A stretch of 64,000 nucleotides of DNA, from contig NZ_CP079199.1 in assembly GCF_024758565.1 (NCBI RefSeq), positions 549,501 through 613,500 of the forward strand, read 5' to 3'. The stretch's first letter is position 1, and the number at the start of each line of letters is the position of its first letter. The translations under genes were made by a program, and so were the position numbers. The notes under the pieces were generated by a model. It saw nothing but the letters and a program-made list of their open reading frames with translations, was not told the origin of the DNA and ran no database searches. Shown one piece after another: positions 10,372 through 21,578 of the stretch. The DNA comes from Mesomycoplasma ovipneumoniae (GTDB taxonomy: Bacteria; Bacillota_I; Bacilli_A; Mycoplasmatales; Metamycoplasmataceae).

Positions 10372-10377
10372 ATTATA
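10372..10377 (-). promoter_or_regulatory. rpsT -10 box
   Basis: TATAAT on the minus strand 60 bases before the rpsT ATG. Confidence 0.6.
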
Positions 10378-10455
10378 CCATAAAAATATGTTATTTATAT
10401 CTAAAAAATGAATTTTTAATCTCTAGACTTAATAAAAAATTTAAACTCAATAACA

Positions 10456-10911
10456 CTAATATTCAACTTTAAAAATCATTTTTCTAACTACACCAATTTG
10501 TCCAGTATATTTTGGTAAATGAGCATCGCCAGGTAGAAAAATTAAAAATTCGCCTTTTAAGGGTCTAATTAAATTTCGGGTCGAATCTTTTTTATAAAGA
10601 GCTACATCATTTTCTTCAGAATAATCACTTACTTTATTGACTAATTTCTCTGAAAAATCAAAGAAATATTGTTCTTTTTCGTCAATTACTATATGAACAT
10701 CTGCGTATCGTTTGTGATATTCATAGAGAGCGTTTGTATCATCGAAACTTTCAACATCAACATGTAACACAAAAATTCTGTCTTCATCAATTAGAGTTTT
10801 GCCTAGTGGCAATTTTTCTAGGTCATTTTCTTTTAGAAAAATTGCTAATTTTGCAAAATTTTCATTTAAACAACTATATTTGCTAAAATTTTCTAATTTG
10901 TCATAAATCAT
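10456..10911 (-). CDS. YhcH/YjgK/YiaL family protein (cupin-like, sugar anomerase type)
   Basis: 151 residues, the full length of this family. The family pattern with a metal-binding Glu-His pair and Asp-x-His is visible as YEYHKRYADVHIVI (about residues 74-87), and a second His in LPGDAHLPKY near the C-terminus. E. coli relatives act in sialic acid or sugar catabolism (NanQ anomerase) and the fold is a cupin barrel with a metal. No sialic acid genes lie nearby; the neighbours are rpsT and ktrB. The substrate here is therefore unknown. ATG preceded by GGGGTGG. Confidence 0.8.
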   Translation of the reverse strand: MIYDKLENFSKYSCLNENFAKLAIFLKENDLEKLPLGKTLIDEDRIFVLHVDVESFDDTNALYEYHKRYADVHIVIDEKEQYFFDFSEKLVNKVSDYSEENDVALYKKDSTRNLIRPLKGEFLIFLPGDAHLPKYTGQIGVVRKMIFKVEY

Positions 10912-11008
10912 TTTCCACCCCTCTTTTATTTATATTTTTATTAAATTATAGCAAAAAAATTGATCTAAAAAAGAATAAATTTCAAATTTAGCGTTTTAAG
11001 TCAAAAAA

Positions 11009-12493
11009 TTATCCTATTAAAATATCTTCAGTTATGTAAGTTTTATTCTGTTTGCCGATATTATCACCTTGTCAGACGTAAATAAAAGAGCTAATTCCGA
11101 GCTGACCGATTAGCATAATAATCATAAATCCAATTTGCGAAACAATAGATAAATTTCGAATCAAACCTGTCGAGAGACCCGAGGTTCCAAAAGCCGACAT
11201 GACCTCAAAAACTAAATGGTAAATTTTATAATCACTAGTTTTTTGTTGGCTTGATAAATCGTCTAGCGAAAAACTTGAGAGAAAAACTATCGCTACTACT
11301 AAAATAAAAGATATAAAAAATACAGTCGCAGCTGAAACAATTTTATCAGTTGTGATTTTTCTCTTAAATATATTAACATCACTAGTTCCCCTAATTTTAG
11401 ATAAAACCACAGCGATAAAAATTCAAAAAGTTGTAACGCGAATTCCACCACCTGTAGAAGAAGGGGCAGAGCCAATAAACATCAATAAACTTGTTAAAAA
11501 TGTGCTTGGTTGAGTTAGTTGTTTTAAGTCAAATGTAAAAAAACCAGTTGAGCGAGTCATAAAATTATGAAATAATAATGCAAATGTTTTATCAAATCAG
11601 TTGCCATTTTGCTCTTGGTTTCAAAAAGTAAAAGGAGAATTTGAACTAGCTTCAAAAGTAATTAAAAGAATAAAACCAATTAGCGCAATAACAAAATAGC
11701 TCAAAATTGAAACTTTAGTAAATAAAGAAAATCTAAATCTTTTTATTTTCTGTTTAGAAAGTTTAAGCTTGAAAAAGCTAAAAAAATCATAAATTACCGG
11801 GTATCCAATTCCGCCTATTATTGTCAGAATTATTATCATTATTTGCAAAAAATAAGAGTGATAATAAGGTTCAAAACTATTTGGTCCGATTATATCAAAA
11901 CCAGCATTATTAATTGCAGAAATGCTATGAAAAACAGCAAATCTTAGCGACAAAGATATATTTTTATAAGGTGATTTTTGAAACGAAAATTTTTGTGGTT
12001 CAGCATCATAAAAATAAAAATACAGGCTAAGAGCAAGACTACTAATTAAAACAAGTATCAAAAAAAAATTAATAGAAACCTTGATTACGCCTTTTAGTTC
12101 GCTTAATTTACTTGAACCTCTTTCGATTTTCAAAATTTCACGTGACAAAATACTTAGTTTTTTTCCAAATAAATGGTTAAAAATGTAAAACTTTATTGCA
12201 AAAATTCCTATTCCACCCAGAGAAATTAAAATTGCAATAACAGCTTGTCCAAAAATATTAAAACTTGTGCCAGTATCAACTAAACTAAGGCCAGTATCAC
12301 TAAAGGCAGAAACTGAAGTAAAAAGTGCCGAAAAAAAATTAATTTTTTGTGGATTATCAGTGTGTGAAAACGATCCTGTTAGAATTCCGGCCCCAAGAAG
12401 AATAACTAACGTGTAAAAAGTAAAAATAATATGTATCTTTTTAAGAGAAAAAATGGACCGCAGAAAATTTTTGATATTAATTTTCAAGTTCAT
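11009..12493 (-). CDS. ktrB: KtrB/TrkH-type potassium channel subunit
   Basis: 494 codons from ATG 12493 to TAA 11009-11011 with several TGA as Trp. A multi-pass membrane protein with the repeated M-P-M plan of KtrB/TrkH: four pore-loop filters are seen, at SVSAFSDTGLS, SISAINNAGFD, SAPSSTGGGIR and VMSAFGTSGLS. Each carries the conserved Gly that lines the K+ path. Works with the cytoplasmic KtrA ring encoded by the divergent gene 238 bases away. Together they import K+ driven by the membrane potential and Na+. Confidence 0.93.
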
Positions 12494-12731
12494 TATTCCT
12501 CGTTTTAATGTTTGACTAAATTAAAAAATTAGTCAGTTAATTTACTTATATAAAACATACAAAAAAAGCTAATTATTAAATTATACAATTTTTTTTAAAA
12601 AAACAAAGTCAAAACAAAAAAATTTAAAAATAGCCAAAAAAACTAGCCTATAAAACATTTGTACTTGTCCACCTTCAAAAATTTTCTGATTTTTGAATTA
12701 ATTTATTGTTTTTTAGATAAAATTTAAGTAA

Positions 12732-13427
12732 ATGAAACGAGCAAATATTTGTATAATTGGTGCCGGACGACTAGGTAGAGCGGCAATAACCCAACTAGCA
12801 GAATCAGGCCACAATATTATTGTTATTGACAAAAGAGCTGAAAATTTAAAATTTATTCGTGAGTTTGCGACTGTTGAACCAATTATAATGGACGCTAGCG
12901 ACATAAATGCAATTCGTAATGAAGTTGGACTTGAAGATATAGACACAATAATTGTTGCTACTTCAGACAATATTGAAATTATTGCAACTTTATTAGAATT
13001 GCAAACAGAAATTAATTTTTTTAACAACTTAAAAATAGCTGCGCGTGCTGTTAATAAAAGACATGCTCGTGTTTTAAAACAAATCGGTGTTGACTGAATT
13101 ATTAGTCCTGAAGAAGAAGCCGGAATTAAAATGGCGCTTTTGAGTGTTGATAAAAATTTCCTGAATTATGCAGATAATCTTAAAGAAATTGCAAATGGAA
13201 TATTTGCTGGAAGTGTTAATGTTAAATCGCCAAAATATATTAACAAAAGTATAAAAAACGCTAATTTACGTCAGTATAACGTTAATGTTGTTTTAATTAA
13301 AAGAAATAAAGAAACAATTTTGCCGGCTGCAGAGACAATAATTCATCAAAATGATGAAATAACAATAATCGGAAAAATTGGCGATGTTACAACAGTTTTG
13401 CAAAAAATGGAGTCAATAAAGAGCTAA
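12732..13427 (+). CDS. ktrA: KtrA/TrkA-type regulatory subunit of K+ uptake
   Basis: 231 codons; TGA at 13095 is Trp. N-terminal RCK Rossmann domain with NICIIGAGRLGRA (GxGxxG, residues 5-17) and the acidic residue after strand 2 in VIDKRAE for nucleotide ribose; C-terminal RCK_C domain about residues 150-231. KtrA octamers bind ATP/ADP or NAD(H) and gate KtrB. Divergent from ktrB, so a shared control region lies in 12494-12731. The last 57 bases are repeated in a damaged tandem copy just downstream. Confidence 0.93.
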
Positions 13428-13632
13428 AATTAGAAAATTTTAGGAAAAAGTGCTTTAAAAGTTCTTGAATTAACAGCATAAAATTTTATTTTGCTAAATT
13501 CGGAAAAATTGGTGATGTTACAACAGTTTTGCAAAAAATGGAGTCTATAAAGAGCTAAAATTGGAAAATTTTAGGGAAAAGCGCTTTAAAAGTTCTTGAT
13601 GTAACAGCACAAAATTTTATTTTTGCTAAATT
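13370..13632 (+). repeat. 131-bp tandem duplication covering the ktrA 3' end
   Basis: Bases 13370-13500 and 13501-13632 are near-identical direct copies (starting CGGAAAAATTGG). The first holds the true end of ktrA and its trailer; the second repeats the last 19 codons and stop without a start, so it is a pseudogene fragment. Differences are a few substitutions only, so the event looks fairly recent. Confidence 0.9.
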
Positions 13633-13655
13633 CTTTTGGAAAATTAAAAATATAG

Positions 13656-13822
13656 TATAATTTTCCAATAATCATGGATTTTGGAAAATACTATTTATAT
13701 TTATTAAAATATTATATGTTTGCGGCATCACTCTTTGATGATGCTGCTTTTTTCCATGAATCTGCATCAGAAGATATTTTCGATAAATTCCCCACCACTC
13801 TTCATTAGAGAAGAGTTTTTTT
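13656..13822 (+). promoter_or_regulatory. Promoter followed by two stacked terminator hairpins upstream of potA
   Basis: TATAAT at 13656-13661 starts a short unit. It ends at a hairpin gcggcatca / tgatgctgc (13732-13750) followed by T6. A second hairpin actcttc / gaagagt (13797-13816) with T7 follows, then a third weak ctTC-rich repeat. The 498 bases between ktrA and potA therefore hold the duplicated ktrA tail and this leader or short RNA. It could be an attenuating leader of the pot operon. Confidence 0.5.
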
Positions 13823-13925
13823 CTTCAAAGATGAAGTTTTCATATTTTTTTTAGAATAAAATTACATTTTTTTATTTAAATTAGATATTGTTTTTAATTT
13901 TATCTACTCAAGAGGGAATTATAAA

Positions 13926-15260
13926 ATGCAAAAAATTCACAAAAGTGAAACAATAATCTCGCTTGTTGATGTTGATAAAGAATTTGGTGAGAAGAAAGTT
14001 TTAAATCAAATAAATTTGGACATCAAAAAAGGTGATTTTGTCACTCTTTTAGGTCCGTCTGGATCTGGAAAAACTACAATTTTACGCCTAATTGGTGGTT
14101 TTGAATGAACAACCCGAGGCGAAATTAAATTTAATGGGGTTGATATTAAAGATGTTCCTGCCCATAAACGAGACACAGCGACTATTTTTCAAGATTATGC
14201 ACTTTTTCCACATTTGTCAGTTAGAGGAAATATTGAATTTGGCCTAAAATTAAAAAGAATTAAGAAAAGTGATTCTGAAATTCCACAGTCAACTTGGAAA
14301 AAGTTCGAAGAATTAAAGCAAAAATGGCAAGCAAAACAGGACCAAAAAATTGCAGAACTTAATAATTTGCAAACAAAGCTAGAAAAACAACTTGAAAATC
14401 CCAATTTAGACAACAAAACCCGTAAAAAATTACAGGAAAAACTTGATGATTCAGATTTTAAATATTCTAATTGGGAAAATTATGTTTTTTATAAATCTGT
14501 AACTTTTGAAAAAAAATACCTTACTCGTAAAATAACAAAAACTGAAATTGATAACGAAATTAAGGATATTATCGAACTTGTTGGTCTAAGCGGAAACGAA
14601 GACCGCGCAATTTCAGAGTTGTCTGGTGGAATGAAACAGCGAGTTGCACTAGCTAGATCACTTGTTATTGAGCCTGAAATAGTTTTATTAGATGAGCCAT
14701 TATCAGCTTTAGACGCAAAAATTAGACAAAAAATGCAAGTTTTTCTCAAAAGAATTCAGCAAAAATTAGGTCTAACTTTCATTTTTGTAACTCATGACCA
14801 AGATGAAGCTCTTCAATTATCAGATAAAATCGCCGTAATTCGTAACGGGAAAATCGCTCAATATGACGTGCCAACCAAAATTTATGACTATCCTGTCAAT
14901 AAATGAGTTGCTAATTTCATCGGTGATTCAAATTTTTTTGAAGCAACATTTATTGGAAAAAATAAGGTTGAAATTCTTGGCATTGAACTCTATACAATTC
15001 ACACAGAATTTGATCATGGCCAAAAACTGGATGCACTTATTCGTCCTGAAGACATCGATATTGACTTAAATTCTGGATATTTTAAGGGTAAAGTTGTTCA
15101 AAATATTTACAAAGGTTCATATTACTGACTAGATATTCAGGTTGGTTCTAAAATTATTTACGTTGAAACTAATGATTTTTACGATCTTAATACCGAAGTT
15201 TATTTAAAGTGAGATGATGATGCGATTCATTTAATGGAGATGGAAAGTGGAAACTCTTAG
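13926..15260 (+). CDS. potA: PotA, ATPase of spermidine/putrescine ABC importer, with large insertion
   Basis: 444 codons; TGA at four sites is Trp. ABC motifs: Walker [10 protein letters not shown] (about residues 43-51), Q-loop in the [10 protein letters not shown] region (about 86-95), signature LSGGMKQR (about 232-239), Walker [12 protein letters not shown], switch His in [10 protein letters not shown] charged, coiled-coil-like insertion of about 100 residues (about 110-207) separates the Q-loop from the signature motif; it is absent from E. coli PotA. C-terminal TOBE-type domain follows. SD GAGGGA precedes ATG. First gene of potABCD; energises uptake of polyamines, which these bacteria cannot make. 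Confidence 0.93.
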
Positions 15261-16107
15261 CTTTTTTGATAAATTTTGACAAAATTTCAAAAAAAGTTTG
15301 AATCCACGCATCAGTCTTGTTCTCCCTTATTTTGTATTTGCCCTAATTTTAATAGTTATTCCGCTTATTTTACTTTTTGTTAAATCTGTAAGTCCACTTT
15401 CGACAAACGGCGAGCCATTTGACAACCATCTTTTAGTAAAAGAGCAAACAACTTGACAAATTATTGCCCGTTCAATTTTTGTTGGTTTAGTTAGCGCCTT
15501 TATTTGCTTAATTTTAGCTTTTCCATATGCTTTCATTGTCGCAAATTCAAAATCACGTATTTTTAAAATTTATTCTTTATCATTAATAATTACGCCTTTA
15601 ATTATTTTTACAATTGCAAAAGTTTTCTCATTACGAGCTTTATTTTTGTCAATGTTTGACGAAGGATCGCTAAATAATAACTCTTTTATGATTCTTGGTC
15701 TAATTTTTCTCAATTTTCCTTTTATGGTACTTCCGCTTTATACAATTTTTAAAGATATGCCTAAAAATTTAATTGAAGCTGGGACAGATTTAGGATATTC
15801 AAAATTTCGAGTTTTGATTAAAGTGGTTGTTCCTTATAGTTTTCGTGCAATTAGCTCTGGATTTGCGATTGTTTTTTTAATGGCGGCAACATCAATAGTT
15901 GTCTCAGATAAATTGCTACCAAACGGATCACAAAATCAACTGATTGGAAATTTAATTAATAATTCTGCAAACACAACAAACCCTTTTGATCTAGCTAGAG
16001 TTTCATCACTTGTTTTAGTCACACTTTTAGTTTTTATTGGAATTTATACACTAATTCATTTTACACCTATTGTTATCATGAAAATTAAAGGATTTAAATA
16101 TGACTAA
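15247..16107 (+). CDS. potB: PotB, permease of spermidine/putrescine ABC importer
   Basis: 286 codons from GTG 15247, chosen because it is the only start preceded by GGAG at fitting distance and before the first membrane helix; it overlaps the potA stop by 14 bases. Six hydrophobic segments are visible. The EAA motif of binding-protein-dependent permeases reads EAGTDLGYSKFRVLIKVVVP (about residues 178-197) and docks on PotA. TGA at 15277 and 15454 are Trp. Pairs with PotC in the membrane. Confidence 0.92.
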
Positions 16108-16924
16108 AATTATTGATTTTTTTCAAAAACACGAGATTTTGAAAAAAACTTACGTTTGATTTTTAATAATAATTTTCTATATTCCAATAATTTTTGGCTC
16201 TATTTTTTCATTTAACAGTCCTTCGAAAAAAGGTTTTGTCTCTTCAACATGGAACAAATTTAGTTTGCAAGCATTTGACGAATTTGCAAAAGATACTTTT
16301 GCATCAGCGCTAATTAACTCATTAATTATTGCAATTTTTGCTGCAATAACCGTTGTTTTCCTTTCACTTTTAACAGTTTTTGCTCTCTGAAGACAAAAAA
16401 ATAAATCCGTAAAAATTTATGTAAATGCCACCTCAAATATTCCTTTAATTAATCCTGATGTGATTACCGCAGTTTCGCTTGCAATTATTTTAGGGTTCAT
16501 ATTTGGTTCACTTTCAGCGGCTCATGAAGGTTTGTATCGGGCAATTATTTCCCATATTGTCATGACTTTGCCTTACGGGATTTTGATAATGTATCCAAGA
16601 AGTGAAAAATTTTCGCTAAGTTTATATGAAGCAGCCCAAGATTTAGGCTATTCAAAAATTAAGGCATGATTTTTGATTTATTTAAAACACATGTCGCCAG
16701 CGATAATTTCGGTTTTTCCGGTCGTTGCTTTTCTTTCATTTGATGATTTTATAATCACAAAAATTACATCAAACACCCAAACAGTTGGAACGCTTTTGTA
16801 TCAAGGAACTTTTAAGACTTGAGCGCTAATGTTGGGAACAATTATGCTTTTCATTTCCGTGATTTCTAACTTAATTTGACTTTATTATAAAAATAAAAAG
16901 GAAAAAACATGAAAAAGAATTTAG
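16100..16924 (+). CDS. potC: PotC, permease of spermidine/putrescine ABC importer
   Basis: 274 codons from ATG 16100 to TAG 16922-16924, six TGA codons as Trp. Overlaps potB by 8 bases and potD by 16, so all four pot genes are translationally coupled. The EAA motif is EAAQDLGYSKIKAW (about residues 177-190). Several membrane helices visible, including LINSLIIAIFAAITVVFLSLL. Forms the substrate path together with PotB. Confidence 0.92.
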
Positions 16925-18624
16925 TTAATTTTTTTGCCAAAATAACACTCGCCCTTTCGGTAATTAGTGTTGTTTTTATTGCATCTTTTTCAAAATCAAG
17001 CTTCCCTTTCAAACCAGTTGTCTATAATTATGAAGCTTACATTTCTGATTTTGGTCGCGATGTAATTAACAAAGATTTTAATTATCGTGAGTTTGGTGAT
17101 GTTAGCGAATTTACAAGAGCAATCGAAGACAATCGCACAATTGCTGGTGTAGGTTCAGATTTTCAAATTGCACGTTTGGCGCAAAAAGGTCTTTTGCAAA
17201 AAATAGACTATTCAAAACTTTTTCCAAATTGGCAACTAACTAAAGTTTTTGAAAAACCTGAAAATTATGAGAGTTTTTCTTTGGTCCAAAAGCAAGAATT
17301 TATCAATAAAAAAAGGGCCGCTTTTGAAGAAATGTTTCGCCCTGAAATTGTCGAGCATATTGATAAATATGATCAATTTATGAAAGATGCCTATGATCCG
17401 CAAAAAAATCTTGATACTGATAATGACGGAATTCAAGACCGTTTTTGGGAGTTTTTCATACCTTATTATACCCAAGACAAAGTAATTGCCTACACAATTG
17501 GCGATTATGATGTTGATGGTAAAAGAAAAAATCTCCGTAAATTTCAGAACAATTGAACTGCTGAGCAAAAAGAACAAATTCAAGAAAAAGGTCTTAAATT
17601 TGAAGATCAAAGTCTTAGCGGAATTGGCAAAACTTTGAGACAAAATGGCTATAGTTTTTTTGAATGAACAGAAGCTATGAGAGATAATTTGCTAATTGGG
17701 ACAGAAAAAACTAATCAATACGGCGAAATTATTACCGAAAATAACTATAAATCATTTGTTGATGGTTTTATTGACTATATTGGCGAAATTTCTGGTTTTG
17801 ACTATTTTAATTTGAGACATAATGTTTTTAAAACATCAGGTCTTGACTTAGCCAATTCAGTAATCGATCCTTCTTTGAATCAAGATGTTGGTTTTTTATA
17901 TAATGGCGATTCGCTTGATGCTCATTATTCTAAAGATAATTATGAAGAACTCGAAGAAGAAAATACAATTGCAATTATTCGCCCAAAAAATAATTTAACT
18001 TTACTTGATGGTTGAATTATTTTGAAAGAAACTTCGCCTGAATTGACTGACAAGGTTTATAATTCACTTTATGAAGGAATTTATAAAGGCGAAGATTTTG
18101 ACTTAGAAGAAATTGTTCAAAAAGCAAAAATTGAGGTTGATTTTGCTTTTGTCCAAAATAGTGAAACAGAAAAATTTGAACCTAAAAATGGAAAAGGTTT
18201 TTATTTTGACTATGAATCCCTACCTTTTTTAGCAAATTTTGACTATATAAATTACACCCCAACATTTAAAAAATCCTTTGAATTCTTTAAAAAATTCTAC
18301 TTTAATGATGCAGTCGAAACTGTTCGCGAAACTCTCGAAGGTGAAGACCGTTCGGTTTTCATTGACCTTAATGATGAAATTATTGCTGATGAGAAAAATT
18401 TAAATTATGATAATATAAAGTCCGAAACTTCATCAAATAGATCGCTTCGAGCTTTAAATATGTATCTTTCTCAACAACCTGAGCAAACTTTTTATGGAAA
18501 TATGCCAACTGAAAATAACACTGACGAGGGCAGATATCAGTTGAATTATACTTTTTTAAAGCCTTTAGATGAAAGACTTGCTTCTCAAATTCGTACTTAC
18601 TATAATTTAAAGACAAAAAATTAA
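16909..18624 (+). CDS. potD: PotD-like polyamine substrate-binding protein, membrane-anchored
   Basis: 571 codons, TGA at four positions as Trp. One N-terminal hydrophobic segment (about residues 8-27) with no lipobox Cys, so the protein is probably held by an uncleaved anchor rather than lipid, unlike many mycoplasmal binding proteins. The part after it (KPVVYNYEAYIS, then AGVGSDFQIARLAQKGLLQKIDYSKL) matches the PotD/PotF start, where the ligand lobe begins. Much longer than the about 350 residues of E. coli PotD, with charged insertions. Last gene of potABCD; it captures polyamine outside the cell and hands it to PotBC. Confidence 0.85.
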
Positions 18625-18688
18625 GACTTTTATCAATAAAAGTTTCTAATTTAATATTTTTATTAATTATTATTGTAAAATTTATTTT

Positions 18689-19528
18689 ATGTTCAAGTTT
18701 AAAAAAATATTAAAAATATTAGTGCTGCTATCACCAATGGTTGCGCTTTCTGCATGCAGCCAAACCCCATCTCAAGCAGAACAACTTCTTGCTTCGATAG
18801 ATAAAACTGATTCCAAATATGTAAAAATTGATGAGTCAACAAATTCTTTTGTGCTTGACCTAACAGGTTCTGGACTAACAAAAATTGATAAATCTGCATT
18901 TTTTAGTCTAAAATCACGGATTTTTCAAAAAACTACTCTTCAAAATCAGAATCAAACTAATCAACCTGGTACCGAAAACACTCAAAAACCACAAGAAACT
19001 AAGGTAAATTTTTATTTTTTGTCAAAAATAATTTTTCCAGAAACGCTAACTGAAATAGAAGATTATGCATTTTATGCTGATAGCGCAAATTTGACTGATC
19101 AAGAAAAAATTAAGGAACTTGACTTCTCAAAGGCGACAAATTTGAAGAAAATCGGTAATTTTGCCTTTCAAGGAAATAATATAACAAAATTAGTTTTACC
19201 TTTATCTTTAGTTTCGATAGGTAGGCAAGCTTTTGCTAAAAATAATTTAGAACAGGTCGATTTTTCAAACTCTAAGGATTTAGAGATTATTCAAACCGGT
19301 GCTTTTTTTGATAATAAAATTAAAAATGTTGACTTTAGCCAAAATGTTAAATTAATTGAGATTTTTTCTAGTGCTTTTGAATCTAACCAAATTGAAAGTG
19401 TAAAATTTAACAAAAGTGCAAAACCAGTTACAATTGGAACATCAGCTTTTAAAGAAAACGTTATAAAAACTAACGAAAATTTTGAGAACATTCCTGAATT
19501 AAGTTCTCTTAATTCACCGTTTAATTAA
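18689..19528 (+). CDS. BspA-type leucine-rich-repeat lipoprotein
   Basis: 279 residues. Lipoprotein signal with lipobox LSAC (Cys at residue 23). From about residue 95 there are LRR_5 (BspA/TpLRR) repeats of about 23 residues with the pattern I-x-x-x-A-F-x-x-N-x-I-x-x-x-x-L, for example LKKIGNFAFQGNNITKLVLP. Anchored on the outer face of the membrane; related proteins bind host matrix or other bacteria, but the ligand here is unknown. Follows potD at 64 bases, preceded by its own TTGTAAAAT-like promoter. A cytoplasmic LRR_5 relative lies at 39634. Confidence 0.85.
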   Translation: MFKFKKILKILVLLSPMVALSACSQTPSQAEQLLASIDKTDSKYVKIDESTNSFVLDLTGSGLTKIDKSAFFSLKSRIFQKTTLQNQNQTNQPGTENTQKPQETKVNFYFLSKIIFPETLTEIEDYAFYADSANLTDQEKIKELDFSKATNLKKIGNFAFQGNNITKLVLPLSLVSIGRQAFAKNNLEQVDFSNSKDLEIIQTGAFFDNKIKNVDFSQNVKLIEIFSSAFESNQIESVKFNKSAKPVTIGTSAFKENVIKTNENFENIPELSSLNSPFN

Positions 19529-19538
19529 TTTTTTTAAA

Positions 19539-20066
19539 CTAATTGTTATATAAAGGGAAAACATTAACTATGTTTTCCTCTTTTTTGAATAATTTCTGGG
19601 CTTGAGCAAAATCATTTAAAATTAATTGGTAATCAACTTGGTCATCTGGCCTACTTTTGGTCTTAATATCTGAAATTTCAGAGATTAATTGGCCGTCATG
19701 AGCAAAAGCGCTAAACTGTGAATTTTTACTATAACTAATAAAATATTGCCTTTTTTCCTTTTTTTTAAAGGATAAAAGATTAAAAGTCGAACAAGTTCAG
19801 AGATTTATATTGCCTAATTGGGCTAGAGTTCTAAAAAATGTCAGTCCAACCCTGCATCCTGTAAATGTGCCTGGTCCTAAATTAATGTAAAAATCACTAA
19901 AATCTGAAATTTTTAGATTATTTTTTGACAAAATATTAGCAACTAATTCAGGAAGCAAATCAGCTTTATTTTTAATTTCGACTATATTAGAATCGACTAG
20001 GTCGAAATTTTTGTCAAAAATTGCTAAAACTAGATTTTGACTTACAGTATCAATAAAAAATTTCAT
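19539..20066 (-). CDS. tsaB: TsaB, tRNA threonylcarbamoyladenosine complex subunit
   Basis: 175 codons to TAG 19539-19541; one TGA Trp at 19797. The YeaZ/TsaB hallmarks are an N-terminal actin-like strand (FFIDTVSQNLVLAIFD) and LGPGTFTGCRVGLTFFRTLAQ (about residues 64-84), which forms the dimer face with TsaD. Essential partner in making t6A37 on ANN-decoding tRNAs. Shorter than E. coli TsaB (231 residues), as is usual in mycoplasmas. It ends 11 bases from the converging LRR lipoprotein gene. Confidence 0.88.
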
Positions 20067-20099
20067 AATTAAAACTATATTTTAATATAAAATTTGTTT

Positions 20100-21452
20100 T
20101 TAACTATAAACATTAGAACGAAATTCTGCAGGGTATCTTCTTCATGTCAAAAAGTATTTTTTTGGCTTATCGGGTTGAAAATTTACATTAGAAACTCTAA
20201 TTCGGTATTGGCCGTCTTCAAATGCTTTAAAGCTAATTTTGTCAAACGGACTTATATCCGAGTTTGCTTCAATAATTTTTTGTCAACTTCCACGATAAAT
20301 TTCGATTGAAATATCAAAATCATTTACTTTATAATTTGGCTGACCATAAAGTAAATCACTCACTCCATCACGGAGTGTTTTACCAAAATTATAAAAAAAA
20401 CCTTTAAATCCCGATAAGTATTCGCCCACAACTTCTTTTTCAGAAAATTTATCATGAAAAACAAGTGCTGAAAATTTTTGATCTTTTAAAAGTTCAAAAG
20501 GCTCACTTACATAATCATTTCCATCATAATTATTGTATAAATAATTACCTTGTTCCAGAGTAAAATAGGCATCTTTGTAATTTATAAACCCAAAACCTTC
20601 GGTTGAATGGACACCATTAAATCCTAAATTGCTATTTTCCGATGGTTGAGCCGTTAATGATAAAGCTGAAATTATTTTTAAATTCCTTTCTTTTAAGTTT
20701 TCATAAGAGTCAAAACTTGATGAAAGTCCACTAAAAATAGCGGCAATTAGGAAAGCTGAGTAAAATTGTATGTTTGAATCACGAATATTTAACTGATAGG
20801 CAAATTTTAATTCTGGAAGTATAAAGTGGTTTGATTTTACCACTCCAGTGCTATTTCCAAAATTTTTTACATAATTAAAAAGTCGCGAATCTTTCTTAAA
20901 TCTGTCGTCTTGTTTTGCAAAAATGCTGAAATTACTATTAATTTCATCGCCTGGAATTCTACTTCCGTCAAAAAAATTTATTATTCCAGTTTTATCGCTT
21001 CAAAAATCAAGAAAATCTCCAAATTTTATTAAGTCTCTCCCATTTGTAAAAAACTCGTTTAAAAAAGTTCTTTTTTCTTTGTACAAGTGCAAAACCATCT
21101 CGACCCCAACGGTTTCAAAGTGTGCAATCCCTTTAGCTCATTGTTCCTTTGTTTTAAAACGGTAAATAATTAAATTTGAATTAGGTGCAAAAAACTGAAA
21201 AATTTTTTGCAAATTGTTAAAATCATTGTTATTTTCGTCCCCGTTTTCTTCAATAAAAACTCCAACTTTAACATTTCTATTTACTTTATTTAAATTTGCA
21301 TCGAAATTTAAGTTTGAGGCAAGCCCCTTAAAATCAAAACTTGAGTTTTGATACTGGTGAAAATCACTAGATTTTTGACTAAAAAGTAAAAAAGGACTTA
21401 ATATTGTTAAACCTGGCAAAATAAGTCGCTTAAAAATTCCCTTAATTTTCAT
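20100..21452 (-). CDS. Subtilase-like (S8 fold) secreted protein without the catalytic motifs
   Basis: 450 codons; I use ATG 21452, 6 bases after AAGGTG; ATG 21455 and an upstream GTG 21479 are alternatives. N-terminal hydrophobic segment (about residues 8-25). Layout follows the S8 protease at 54538: VKVGVFIEENGD (about 61-72) where the catalytic Asp strand should be, APNSNLIIYRF then AKGIAHFETVGVEMVLHLY as in subtilases, and SAFLIAAIFSGL (232-243) aligned to GTSFAAPIVTGL, with Phe at the Ser position. GFGFINYKDAYF follows where subtilases end. No HGTxVAG-like motif. Reading: catalytically dead paralogue with an unknown scaffold or binding role. TGA codons are Trp. Confidence 0.6.
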
Positions 21453-21578
21453 CATGATCACCTTCTTCTTTTTCCTCACACATAATTAAATAATTGGCTA
21501 CTTTTTGGGTAAAAAAAATAAAAACGACACTTTTTTCCTAAATTTTTCCTTTTTTGTAAATAATCGATTAAAATAAAG

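Noticed and set aside
10456..10911. Sialic acid catabolic operon around the YhcH protein
   Set aside because: No nanA, nanE, nanK or transporter genes adjoin it; neighbours are rpsT and ktrB.
12713..13027. Minus-strand ORF over ktrA
   Set aside because: Shadow frame of ktrA with no SD and no protein-like composition.
18380..18616. Minus-strand ORF over potD
   Set aside because: Shadow of the coding strand; potD motifs and continuity are clear.
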